A stretch of DNA of 64,000 nt from DASRHT01 sp035293765 (GTDB taxonomy: Bacteria; Chloroflexota; Ktedonobacteria; Ktedonobacterales; Ktedonobacteraceae). A program made the translations under genes and the position numbers. Positions 57,356 to 64,000 of this stretch are shown piece after piece (position 1 is the stretch's first letter; each line of letters opens with the position of its first letter). Under the pieces are notes generated by a model. That model was not told the DNA's origin and made no database searches. It worked only from the letters and a program-made list of their open reading frames with translations. The DNA lies in NCBI GenBank assembly GCA_035293765.1, contig DATGMF010000051.1, forward strand, positions 19,354 to 83,353. The letters run 5' to 3'.

Positions 57356-60199
57356 GTGCAATATAATACCTTGCTCAAGCAGGCCCGCGAAGAACGCGGG
57401 TGGTCTCAAAAAGATGTCGCGGAGAAGATCGGCACTGACTCGAAAACGGTAAGTCGCTGGGAACGGAGAGTCGCATACCCTTCCCCGTATTTTCGCCAGA
57501 AGCTCAGCAACCTTTTCGAGAAAAATCTGCGTGAACTAGACCTGCTCACCTCCGGCGAAAGAGAGCTGGAAAATGGCAACCCTCCTATTACCTCAAAGCC
57601 TCCAGAAGCGCCGGTCGTGGGCGAGCAGCCATCAGAACCACCGGACGCCTATGTTGATGCTACCAGCCAACCTCCGGCAGCAAGCTTACCATCCCGTCAA
57701 CAGACTCGCGCCGCCGGTCTGCGCCTACAGAACCGAGCACGCATGCTTGATCGCCTGCGCCGCTCTTACGACGAGTTGCTGGAGTACTCGCTCCAGAACA
57801 TTGTGCGCATCGAGTTAGGGTTAGCAAAAGTTCCCAATGCGGTACAAAATGCCACGAACCGGCTGGTGCGCTTATCGCAGGAGGATGCCCAGACGCTCCC
57901 TCTTGGGACCTCGATCCTGGAGGTTTATGAGATGTCTGGGTACGAGCTGCTCATCCTGGGAGAGCCCGGGGCGGGCAAATCCACGATGCTACTTCACCTT
58001 GCCCGGCTATTGATCCAACAAGCAGAGCAAGAGGAGGCGCACCCTTTGCCGGTGGTGCTGCGCCTCTCATCCTGGGCCGAAAAGAAGCCAGCCCTGGAAG
58101 ATTGGATGAGCGAACAACTGGCCCTGACCTATGATGTGTCCCGGAAACTCAGCACCCAGTGGGTACATGACGAACAGATTCTCCCGCTGCTCGATGGACT
58201 GGACGAGATGGATGCCGCAGCCCGCTCAGCCTGTATTGCCGCCATCAATGCCTACCATCGTGAGCACCTGCTCGTCCCGCTCGTCATCTGTTCGCGGCGG
58301 ACAGAATATGAAGCCGCAGCCAGCCAGCAGAAACTGGCGCTTCAGCATGCCGTGCTCATCCAGCCACTCACGCTTGAGCAGGTCTACGCTGCTCTTGACC
58401 AGATCGGGCACCCGCTGAATGCTCTACGGCAGACCCTGCGGACCAATCTGGCATTGCAAGAACTGACCGCCACCCCTCTACAGTTAAGCATTTTACTCCT
58501 GGCCTACTCGCGAACTCCGGTGCCCGCGTTCTCCCATGAGCTCCCCACGTTGCAAAAGCAGATGTGGACCGATTACGTAGCCCATATGGTTGGACAGAAA
58601 GGAGCTGTCGGGCGCTATTCGCTGCAACAGACCTGCTTGTGGCTGAGCTGGCTGGCACGCAACCTGCAAAAACACTACCAGACCGTCTTCTACCTGGAGC
58701 ATGTGCAGGCTGACTGGCTACCGGAGAACCTGCGCCAGCGGGCTTTCCGGCTGACGATGCGCCTGCCCATCATCCTGCTCAGCGTCGTGGCGAGCTGCAT
58801 CATTGGCTTATTTTTGCAAACAGTCTTTGATCTTACCACCGGCCTTCAAGCCGCGGTCCTGGGATGCGTGCTGGCGAGTTGTTTTAGCCAGACGGCCAGT
58901 GTCAGTTCTCCTACCACAACTGCGGCGCAGTCGCGCGGATGCACGCTGGGCAAAGGGCTGGTCAGCGTGTGTACAGGGCTGGTGGTCGCAGGCAGTTTCG
59001 GCTTTGAGGTGGGGCCAGGGTATGGCTCTGGCGATTGGCTACGGGACGGCTTGATCTATGGAGGCATCATCGGTTTTGCTTGCTGGTCGCTGCTGGTTTT
59101 GTTCCCGCTGTTAGCTTCTCAGCGTCGTGCTCCGCATACCCTGCGGGCGGCGGCACGCCTGCACCACATGCTCTCGACGCCTCACCTGCGGCGGGCGCTA
59201 TCTGGCGCGACTGCCCTCGGCCTCGCCTATGGGCTGAGCACCGGCTTGAGCTACGGAGCAAGCTATGGGCCGAGTACCGGGCTCAACTTTCTGCTGAGCT
59301 ATGGCTGCGTTATCTTTCTGATCAGTTTGATCGTTGAGAAGAACAGGGGGAATATTGGCCTCACTGAACGGCTGCGCTGGAGCAGGAGCAGCTTTTTTCA
59401 CAGCCTGAGATCTTTTGAACACTGTGTTGCCAGTGGAGCGCTGGGGCTGAGCCTTCTGCTGGTCGTCGGGCTGAGCTACGGGCTCACTACCGGCCTGGGC
59501 CTCCCAGTAAGCACCGACCTGGGCTTCCGGCTGAGCTACGGGCTGAGCGATGGACTCACCAGCGGCCTCAGCGGCGGACCGATCACCGGTCTGACTTACG
59601 GGCTGACGATGGGGCTGATCGTTGGAGCTGGCATCGGACTGGCCTACTGGCTGGCATTGGGACTCTTTCAGAGTATCGCGCAGGAGAGAATCGAAGATCA
59701 GGACCGCCAGAGCCTTAATCAAGGCGTGCGGCGCTCGATGAGGAATAGCATCATCATCGGCCTTCTCAGCGCGGGAGTCGTCGGCGGCCTCGGATTTATG
59801 GGCGACTGGCTGAGCTACTTGCTCAACGAAGGACTGAGTAAAGGGCTCATTGAGGGGCTAGGCCAGGGGCTGGGTTACGCACTCAGTTCTGTGTGGATCT
59901 TCGCCATTGGCGGCGGCCTGGTTGGCTGGGCGGTCTGTGGCGGCTGGGCGGTGCTGCAACATTTTGCCCTGCGCTGGTTACTCCACAGGGGACACATCTT
60001 CCCCTGGCAGGCGCAGGCATTCCTTGATAACGCAACGGCCTGTATTCTCTTACAACGCGTCGGAGGAGGATACAGTTTCATCCATCGCCTCCTGTTGGAG
60101 CATTTTGCAAACCTCGACGATGGCAATGTTCCTGCAACGGTCAGCGCAACGAGTGACTCTTTTACAGGCGAGATATTATTTGCAGCAGACGCGAGGTAG
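57356..60199 (+). CDS. XRE-NACHT NTPase with multi-helix glycine-rich membrane tail
   Basis: The protein has 947 residues from a GTG with AGGAG about 8 nt upstream. An XRE helix-turn-helix occupies residues 3-60 (LLKQAREERGWSQKDVAEKI, DSKTVSRWERR). The NACHT NTPase has the P-loop LGEPGAGKSTMLLHLARL (about 201-209) and Walker B LPLLDGLDEMDAAAR (about 278). From about residue 465 there are many hydrophobic segments. The region 590-840 is rich in short repeats of the kind GLSYGLSTGL and GLTYGLTMGL, giving glycine-zipper-like helices. Such proteins are NLR-like STAND regulators; some bacterial NACHT proteins act in phage defence. Neither a target nor an effector is clear. Copy B of the promoter module faces away from it. 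Confidence 0.85.
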   Translation: MQYNTLLKQAREERGWSQKDVAEKIGTDSKTVSRWERRVAYPSPYFRQKLSNLFEKNLRELDLLTSGERELENGNPPITSKPPEAPVVGEQPSEPPDAYVDATSQPPAASLPSRQQTRAAGLRLQNRARMLDRLRRSYDELLEYSLQNIVRIELGLAKVPNAVQNATNRLVRLSQEDAQTLPLGTSILEVYEMSGYELLILGEPGAGKSTMLLHLARLLIQQAEQEEAHPLPVVLRLSSWAEKKPALEDWMSEQLALTYDVSRKLSTQWVHDEQILPLLDGLDEMDAAARSACIAAINAYHREHLLVPLVICSRRTEYEAAASQQKLALQHAVLIQPLTLEQVYAALDQIGHPLNALRQTLRTNLALQELTATPLQLSILLLAYSRTPVPAFSHELPTLQKQMWTDYVAHMVGQKGAVGRYSLQQTCLWLSWLARNLQKHYQTVFYLEHVQADWLPENLRQRAFRLTMRLPIILLSVVASCIIGLFLQTVFDLTTGLQAAVLGCVLASCFSQTASVSSPTTTAAQSRGCTLGKGLVSVCTGLVVAGSFGFEVGPGYGSGDWLRDGLIYGGIIGFACWSLLVLFPLLASQRRAPHTLRAAARLHHMLSTPHLRRALSGATALGLAYGLSTGLSYGASYGPSTGLNFLLSYGCVIFLISLIVEKNRGNIGLTERLRWSRSSFFHSLRSFEHCVASGALGLSLLLVVGLSYGLTTGLGLPVSTDLGFRLSYGLSDGLTSGLSGGPITGLTYGLTMGLIVGAGIGLAYWLALGLFQSIAQERIEDQDRQSLNQGVRRSMRNSIIIGLLSAGVVGGLGFMGDWLSYLLNEGLSKGLIEGLGQGLGYALSSVWIFAIGGGLVGWAVCGGWAVLQHFALRWLLHRGHIFPWQAQAFLDNATACILLQRVGGGYSFIHRLLLEHFANLDDGNVPATVSATSDSFTGEILFAADAR

Positions 60200-60315
60200 T
60201 GTGATACCCCTCCACCCCTCGCGTTGATCCCCGGAGAGAAAAACGCTACGTCCCCAAATGCATTCTATTGACACTCCAGGCAGCATATCACGCTCATTAT
60301 GAGAAAAAACGAAAC
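60200..60315. other. Gap between NACHT gene and promoter module C
   Basis: This is the first part of a 389-bp intergenic region. It shows no ORF and no obvious terminator. From 60385 to 60588, between module C and the next gene, lies a leader of about 200 nt without a recognisable structure. Confidence 0.4.
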
Positions 60316-60384
60316 AAAGACGACTCGAAGCCGACACAAAGACGAGCATTTGTTGTTCTCTACTATAGCCTCTTTCCGGTATTC
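60316..60384 (+). promoter_or_regulatory. Shared promoter module, copy C
   Basis: Plus strand: AAAGACGACTC, GAAGCCGACAC and AAAGACGAGCA in 11-bp phase (60316-60348), then TTTGTTGTTCTC, 16 nt and CGGTATTC (60377-60384). The first peptidoglycan-hydrolase gene starts about 205 nt further, a longer leader than in copies A and B. Confidence 0.75.
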
Positions 60385-60588
60385 TTCCATGCGAACGGTA
60401 TATCCGATCAGCGAACTCAACCCTGAACAGAAATGGTTGCGATGCCTTCTCGTTTGATGGGCGTCTGAAACAGGCCGGTTTCTCTGCCATTTCTCTCACC
60501 TGATTACCATGATGGACAACGCGCTTTCTGTGAAAGAGACGATTGAGTTCGCTTTCTACTCTCTATGTACAAGTAAAGGAATACATCT

Positions 60589-61494
60589 ATGTTGCAAACA
60601 CAATCAACCTCGGACAAAGCCAAAAAGATGCGCTGGCTTCTTCCCCTGCTGAGCGGGTTGCTCGTTGTCGCCGTCTTAGTCGGTGCTTTGTTTATCTCCT
60701 TCACTGTCAGAGGAGGAGCACATGCGGCTGGCGCAACGAATGCTGCGGTATCCTATGCCGACTCGCACTGGAATTGCGGCAATGCCGCGTGTACCTTCAG
60801 GGTTTCGGCAGGGACGCCTCAGCCCAATTTTCAGTGCGCGGAATTTGTCGCGCGTTCCCTGGCCGCGGTAGGGAAGGTGCCTGGCTTGACTCCCAATTCT
60901 TCCCAGTCTGCTTATGGCAGCTATCATGCCAGAAATGGCCGGACCTATGATTTGTTATGGACTGGGGTCGATGCCAGTGGCACTAACGATGAAGGCATCC
61001 CTGGCCTGTACCAGTATTTGACCCAGAACGGTGTCGGCGTTAATATTGGCAACACTCCCTCCAGGGCAGTGCCTGGCGACGTGACCTTTCACTTTGAAGG
61101 TCAGGGACATACCGGTCTCCTCGTGCAAACGGGAAGCAATCCTTTAGCCGATTTCCATAACAACGCGCGTTTCCACGTCTTTTACACCGAAGGGTATCCC
61201 ACTATCATCGTGCATATTGGCGGGAAGCTCCCTCCGCCTCCTCCGGTGTGCCCGGCCACGCTTCAGAATGGCAGCACTGGCTCGCTGGTAGCCTCATTGC
61301 AGAGTGAGCTGGACTCGCTCTATTCCAAGAAAGTCTTCCCCAATTCGCCCTTTAACTTCCATCCGATGCTGGCAAAAGATGGGCAATTTGGGACGCTGAC
61401 AGCCAATGCAGTCAAGGATTTCCAGAAGCAAAAGGGTCTGACGGTTGATGGCGTCGTTGGCCCACAAACCTGGCACGCGCTAGGGCACTGCTAG
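60589..61494 (+). CDS. Secreted papain-fold (CHAP/amidase-like) wall enzyme with peptidoglycan-binding domain
   Basis: The protein has 301 residues. The signal segment is WLLPLLSGLLVVAVLVGALF, cut near AHA. The catalytic region (about 50-210) has the Cys-His pattern of NlpC/P60, CHAP or amidase domains: NFQCAEFVARSLAAVGKVPG and PGDVTFHFEGQGHTGLLVQT. A Pro-rich linker (PPPPPVCP) leads to a PG_binding_1 domain (about 225-300) with SLQSELDSLY, DGQFGTLTANAVKDFQKQKG and DGVVGPQTWHALG. It would cleave peptide bonds in peptidoglycan. AAAGGA precedes the ATG. The signal and binding-domain DNA is nearly identical to that of the next gene, while the catalytic cores differ. Confidence 0.82.
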   Translation: MLQTQSTSDKAKKMRWLLPLLSGLLVVAVLVGALFISFTVRGGAHAAGATNAAVSYADSHWNCGNAACTFRVSAGTPQPNFQCAEFVARSLAAVGKVPGLTPNSSQSAYGSYHARNGRTYDLLWTGVDASGTNDEGIPGLYQYLTQNGVGVNIGNTPSRAVPGDVTFHFEGQGHTGLLVQTGSNPLADFHNNARFHVFYTEGYPTIIVHIGGKLPPPPPVCPATLQNGSTGSLVASLQSELDSLYSKKVFPNSPFNFHPMLAKDGQFGTLTANAVKDFQKQKGLTVDGVVGPQTWHALGHC

Positions 61495-61572
61495 AGCGCG
61501 GGCGTCTCTGATCTTCAGAACCTTTGTCTGATCTCGCGAAGGATTCGCACAACTCTGCCACACAGAGGGCTG

Positions 61573-61612
61573 GAGGGTATTGTGAGACGCATTTATTTGT
61601 CGCAATACCCTC
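61573..61612 (+). terminator. Hairpin between two wall-enzyme genes
   Basis: GAGGGTATTG (61573-61582) pairs perfectly with CAATACCCTC (61603-61612) over a 20-nt loop. The following tract is T-poor. It lies 80 nt past the first wall-enzyme stop. Confidence 0.6.
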
Positions 61613-61639
61613 TTACTCACCAAGTAAAGGAATACATTG

Positions 61640-62320
61640 ATGCTGCAAACACAATTACCCGCGAACAAAGCCAAAAAGATGCGCTGGCTTCTTCCCCTGC
61701 TGAGTGGGTTGCTCGTTGTTGTCGTTTTAGTTGGCGCCTTGTTGATCTCAATTAATGCAAGAGGAGGGGCGCATGCCGCAGCGGCCTCTTTCACCAGAGC
61801 TCAGATTATCAACATAATTCATAACGCTTTTGGCACTGGCACCCTCGGCAATCAAGCCATCAGCGTAGCTACCTGCGAATCGAGCCTGAATCCGAATGCC
61901 TTCAATCCGGCTCCTCCCTTTGCAATGGGACTTTTCCAGATAGCTAAGGGTACGTGGGCTGAACCTGGTATTGGTAAAGGTAATCCCTTCAACCCCACCG
62001 ATAATGCTCAAGCCGCACGCAGGTTATACAATCGTCAAGGTTGGGCACCCTGGGCATGCCAACCCTCTTCTTTATGCCCGGCCACGATCCAGAATGGCAG
62101 TACCGGCTCGCTGGTGGTCTCATTGCAGAGCGAACTGGACTCGCTCTATTCGAAAAAAGCCTTTCCCAACTCGCCCTTTAATTTCCATCCGCTGCTGGCA
62201 AAAGACGGGCAATTTGGCAATCTGACGGCCAATGCGGTTAAGGACTTCCAAACGCAAAAGAGACTGGCAGTTGATGGCGTCGTTGGCCCAATGACCTGGC
62301 ACGCGTTAGGGCGCTGTTAA
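61640..62320 (+). CDS. Secreted lytic transglycosylase-like protein with peptidoglycan-binding domain
   Basis: The protein has 226 residues. The signal segment WLLPLLSGLLVVVVLVGALL matches that of the previous protein. The core (about 50-135) has a lysozyme-like SLT pattern: AISVATCESSLNPNAFN (catalytic Glu), MGLFQIAKGTWAEPGI and NAQAARRLYNRQGWAPWACQ. The PG_binding_1 domain follows: SLQSELDSLYSKKAFPNSPF, DGQFGNLTANAVKDFQTQK and VGPMTWHALGRC. It should cut the glycan strand of peptidoglycan. The ATG at 61640 follows AAAGGA, as in the paralogue. The 3' flanks of both genes also share AGAACCTTTGTCT. Confidence 0.85.
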   Translation: MLQTQLPANKAKKMRWLLPLLSGLLVVVVLVGALLISINARGGAHAAAASFTRAQIINIIHNAFGTGTLGNQAISVATCESSLNPNAFNPAPPFAMGLFQIAKGTWAEPGIGKGNPFNPTDNAQAARRLYNRQGWAPWACQPSSLCPATIQNGSTGSLVVSLQSELDSLYSKKAFPNSPFNFHPLLAKDGQFGNLTANAVKDFQTQKRLAVDGVVGPMTWHALGRC

Positions 62321-62392
62321 TTCCCCAGAACCTTTGTCTTAGACCTTACTACCATCCAGTTATCATGGATACATTTAAAAGGAGTTAAATGC

Positions 62393-63595
62393 ATGAACAA
62401 CAGAAAGGGATTTCACTGGCTCTTGCGGGGACTGCTCCCAGTTCTCGCGTTGAGCATAGTAGTCGGCTTCACTATTTTCTCGTATGCTACCCAGACTCAC
62501 GCGGCCCCTCAACCTTCCTGGCCGCTGGTCGGTCCAGGCGATAGCGGCGAAGATGTCTTCTCAGTTCAATTGATGCTCCAGGCTCGTGGGCACACGTTGT
62601 CCATTGATGGCAGCTTTGGCCCACAAACAACATCGGCTGTCAAAGCTTTTCAATCCGCTCATCATCTGAGCGTGGATGGGGTGGTGGGGCCACAGACCTG
62701 GCCGGTCCTGATCGTTACCACCAAACAGGGCAACACCGGATCTGCGGTCAAAGCGGTACAGCGCCAACTCAACGCGCATGGAGCCTCCCTGAGTGTGGAT
62801 GGGAGCTTCGGACCGGCTACAGCAGCAGCCGTCAAGCGCTACCAGAGCAGCCATACGCTCACCGCGAGTGGCATTGCCGATGTGCAAACCTGGAGCAGTC
62901 TGGTCGGCATGGCTAGCCCGCCGCCGCCACCTCCTCCTGGGAAGGTCCTCTGGGGAGTGGACACAACAAGCTTTGTTACCTCGTCATTCCTCAACCAGGT
63001 GGGGAACAGTTTCGGGACGCCCCAGTTTATTGGTCGCTACCTCGATGCAATATCTTTCTCTCCGATGACGGCTTCCGAAGCTTCGTTCATCCATAGCAGG
63101 GGGATTCACATTCTGCCGATCCTCTCGGACTTCGGAGGGGACACCGGCCTCAACACGGGCATCGCACGCGCACGCGATGCCATTGCGAAAGCACATGCGC
63201 TGGGTATCCCCAAAGGAACCATTCTGATAGTCGATATCGAGGCTGGGCAAGCTGTGGATGCTGGCTATGTTGAAGGCTGGAATAACACCATTGCCGCAGC
63301 CGGCTACACCGTTGGATACTATGAGAATCCGTTCCCCGGTAGCAGCAGATTTAATAGCGCGTTTTGCGCAGCCGTGGGGCACGACTCAGGTGTCGCCAAG
63401 TCCATTCTGTTTGCTACTGAGCCATCGCTTGGACGAACGTCTGAAGCCCACAAACCCGCTTTCAGACCAGATGGCCTGTTGTGTAATGGTCAGGACCGCG
63501 GCGGCCATACGCTCATCTGGCAGTATGGCTTGCAGGGCAATGGTGCGGTCAACATAGACACCGACGAACTTCAGTCTTCGGTTCGACTCTGGTAA
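62393..63595 (+). CDS. Secreted DUF1906 (Rv2525c-like) glycoside hydrolase-like protein with two peptidoglycan-binding domains
   Basis: The protein has 400 residues. A signal peptide (LLRGLLPVLALSIVVGFTIF) precedes two PG_binding_1 domains (about 45-110 and 112-170; GDSGEDVFSVQLMLQARG, DGSFGPQTTSAVKAFQ; GSAVKAVQRQLNAHG, DGSFGPATAAAVKRYQ). A PPPPPPPG linker leads to the DUF1906 barrel: WGVDTTSFVTSSFLNQVG, FIGRYLDAISFSPMTASEA, ILPILSDFGGD, ILIVDIEAGQAVD and YTVGYYENPF. This family resembles GH25 muramidases; whether it cleaves is not settled. AAAGGAG precedes the ATG. With the two genes before it, it forms a set of three wall-targeted enzymes. Confidence 0.87.
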   Translation: MNNRKGFHWLLRGLLPVLALSIVVGFTIFSYATQTHAAPQPSWPLVGPGDSGEDVFSVQLMLQARGHTLSIDGSFGPQTTSAVKAFQSAHHLSVDGVVGPQTWPVLIVTTKQGNTGSAVKAVQRQLNAHGASLSVDGSFGPATAAAVKRYQSSHTLTASGIADVQTWSSLVGMASPPPPPPPGKVLWGVDTTSFVTSSFLNQVGNSFGTPQFIGRYLDAISFSPMTASEASFIHSRGIHILPILSDFGGDTGLNTGIARARDAIAKAHALGIPKGTILIVDIEAGQAVDAGYVEGWNNTIAAAGYTVGYYENPFPGSSRFNSAFCAAVGHDSGVAKSILFATEPSLGRTSEAHKPAFRPDGLLCNGQDRGGHTLIWQYGLQGNGAVNIDTDELQSSVRLW

Positions 63596-63611
63596 CAACG
63601 CATCTAGCAGT

Positions 63612-63699
63612 GCATTGAGTCTCTCCCAACTTGGACACTACCGGCAAGCTCCAGGAACCAATAGTGCCTGGGCCTGGTAGGATGGAAGGGACTCAATGC
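63612..63699. repeat. Long-range inverted repeat
   Basis: GCATTGAGTC (63612-63621) pairs with GACTCAATGC (63690-63699), with additional CCC/GGG pairs inside. The enclosed 68 nt is GC-rich. It could be a large terminator or another structured repeat without the R1-R4 core. The remaining gap to 63956 shows no gene. Confidence 0.45.
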
Positions 63700-63956
63700 C
63701 AGATCGACTATTTTTTACGAAACTCAGAGCCCTCCTTTTATTTTCTCCCCTCAAAAACGTCTCATATATACTGTAGCTTCCTGATCCTCAATAGTTCGGC
63801 ATAGTATATTGCTATGCAATTGATAAATCATCACAGCAATGTGGCTGGTGGTAGCTCCCCAAAAGATATTGTTGGCGAATTCCCCTGAACAGGGAAGGGA
63901 AAAATATGAGATACTGAATGAGAAACAAGTGGTGAAGTAAGCCAGGAGAAAACCCA

Positions 63957-64000
63957 TGTCCATGCACCCACAACCTATCCCAACAATCCCAGAAGAAACA
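63957..64000 (+). CDS. Start of an unknown gene, cut by window end
   Basis: An ATG at 63957 follows CAGGAGA at a good distance and opens MSMHPQPIPTIPEET, which runs off the window. Fifteen residues are too few to name it. The Pro/Thr-rich start suggests a flexible N-terminus. Confidence 0.5.

Overview
The window looks like chromosome of a Ktedonobacteria-type member of the Chloroflexota. This is inferred from gene content, not from a marker tree. The pointers are a mid-range G+C by eye, a DUF4388 protein, a large XRE-NACHT protein with a glycine-rich multi-membrane tail, several TIR/PAS/Cache signalling proteins, many secreted proteins with Gram-positive-style signal peptides and peptidoglycan-binding modules, sporadic GTG/TTG starts, and a high load of short palindromic intergenic repeats. 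I found no rRNA, tRNA, CRISPR array or complete insertion sequence.

Layout. 0-8.5 kb: a lipid-kinase-like gene cut by the left edge, transketolase, a DUF4388 protein, a pentapeptide-repeat protein, an aquaporin, a second lipid-kinase-like gene and a PEP-mutase/methylisocitrate-lyase-type enzyme. 8.8-13.6 kb: a secreted PQQ-type beta-propeller, a catalase and a sedolisin. 13.8-18.4 kb: a kinase, PP2C phosphatase and vWA operon (a TerY-P-like triad), divergent from a TIR - membrane helix - RskA-like receptor. 18.5-25.2 kb: a cobalamin-binding-type protein, two small proteins, the rpsP-khpA-rimM operon, a double-PAS histidine kinase and pyruvate kinase. 25.2-30.1 kb: a TPR protein, a two-gene membrane operon, a broken gene remnant and an SGNH hydrolase.

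30.3-35.4 kb holds five overlapping minus-strand genes that match the uncharacterised Salmonella STM4011-STM4015 set: two radical SAM enzymes, an alkaline-phosphatase-fold hydrolase, an ATP-grasp protein and a leucine-rich-repeat protein. 35.7-42.0 kb is a branched-chain amino-acid catabolism block (methylcrotonyl-CoA-carboxylase-type beta and alpha subunits, enoyl-CoA hydratase, 3-hydroxyisobutyrate dehydrogenase) with an APH-type kinase inside it. 42.0-48.7 kb: an NTF2-like protein, a nucleotidyltransferase, a nucleoside hydrolase, a cysteine desulfurase, a GNAT gene broken by a small inverted-repeat element, a His-rich membrane protein, LarE and an NRPS remnant.

48.8-63.6 kb is rich in secreted proteins: a double-malectin beta-helix protein with a LacI regulator, a Cache-domain membrane sensor without an output domain, a membrane esterase, a small secreted Cys-rich protein, the XRE-NACHT protein and three peptidoglycan-targeted enzymes. 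Three of these genes (Cache sensor, small secreted protein, first wall enzyme) are preceded by the same module: three 11-bp-phased direct repeats followed by GTTCTC-N15/16-CGGTAT. This suggests one regulator controls them.

Two repeat families stand out. One is a roughly 70-nt structured element found four times. Its inner hairpin is conserved, while its outer 8-9-bp stem differs in sequence between copies yet stays complementary within each copy. The other is a 202-bp MITE-like element with perfect 25-bp terminal inverted repeats that truncates the GNAT gene.
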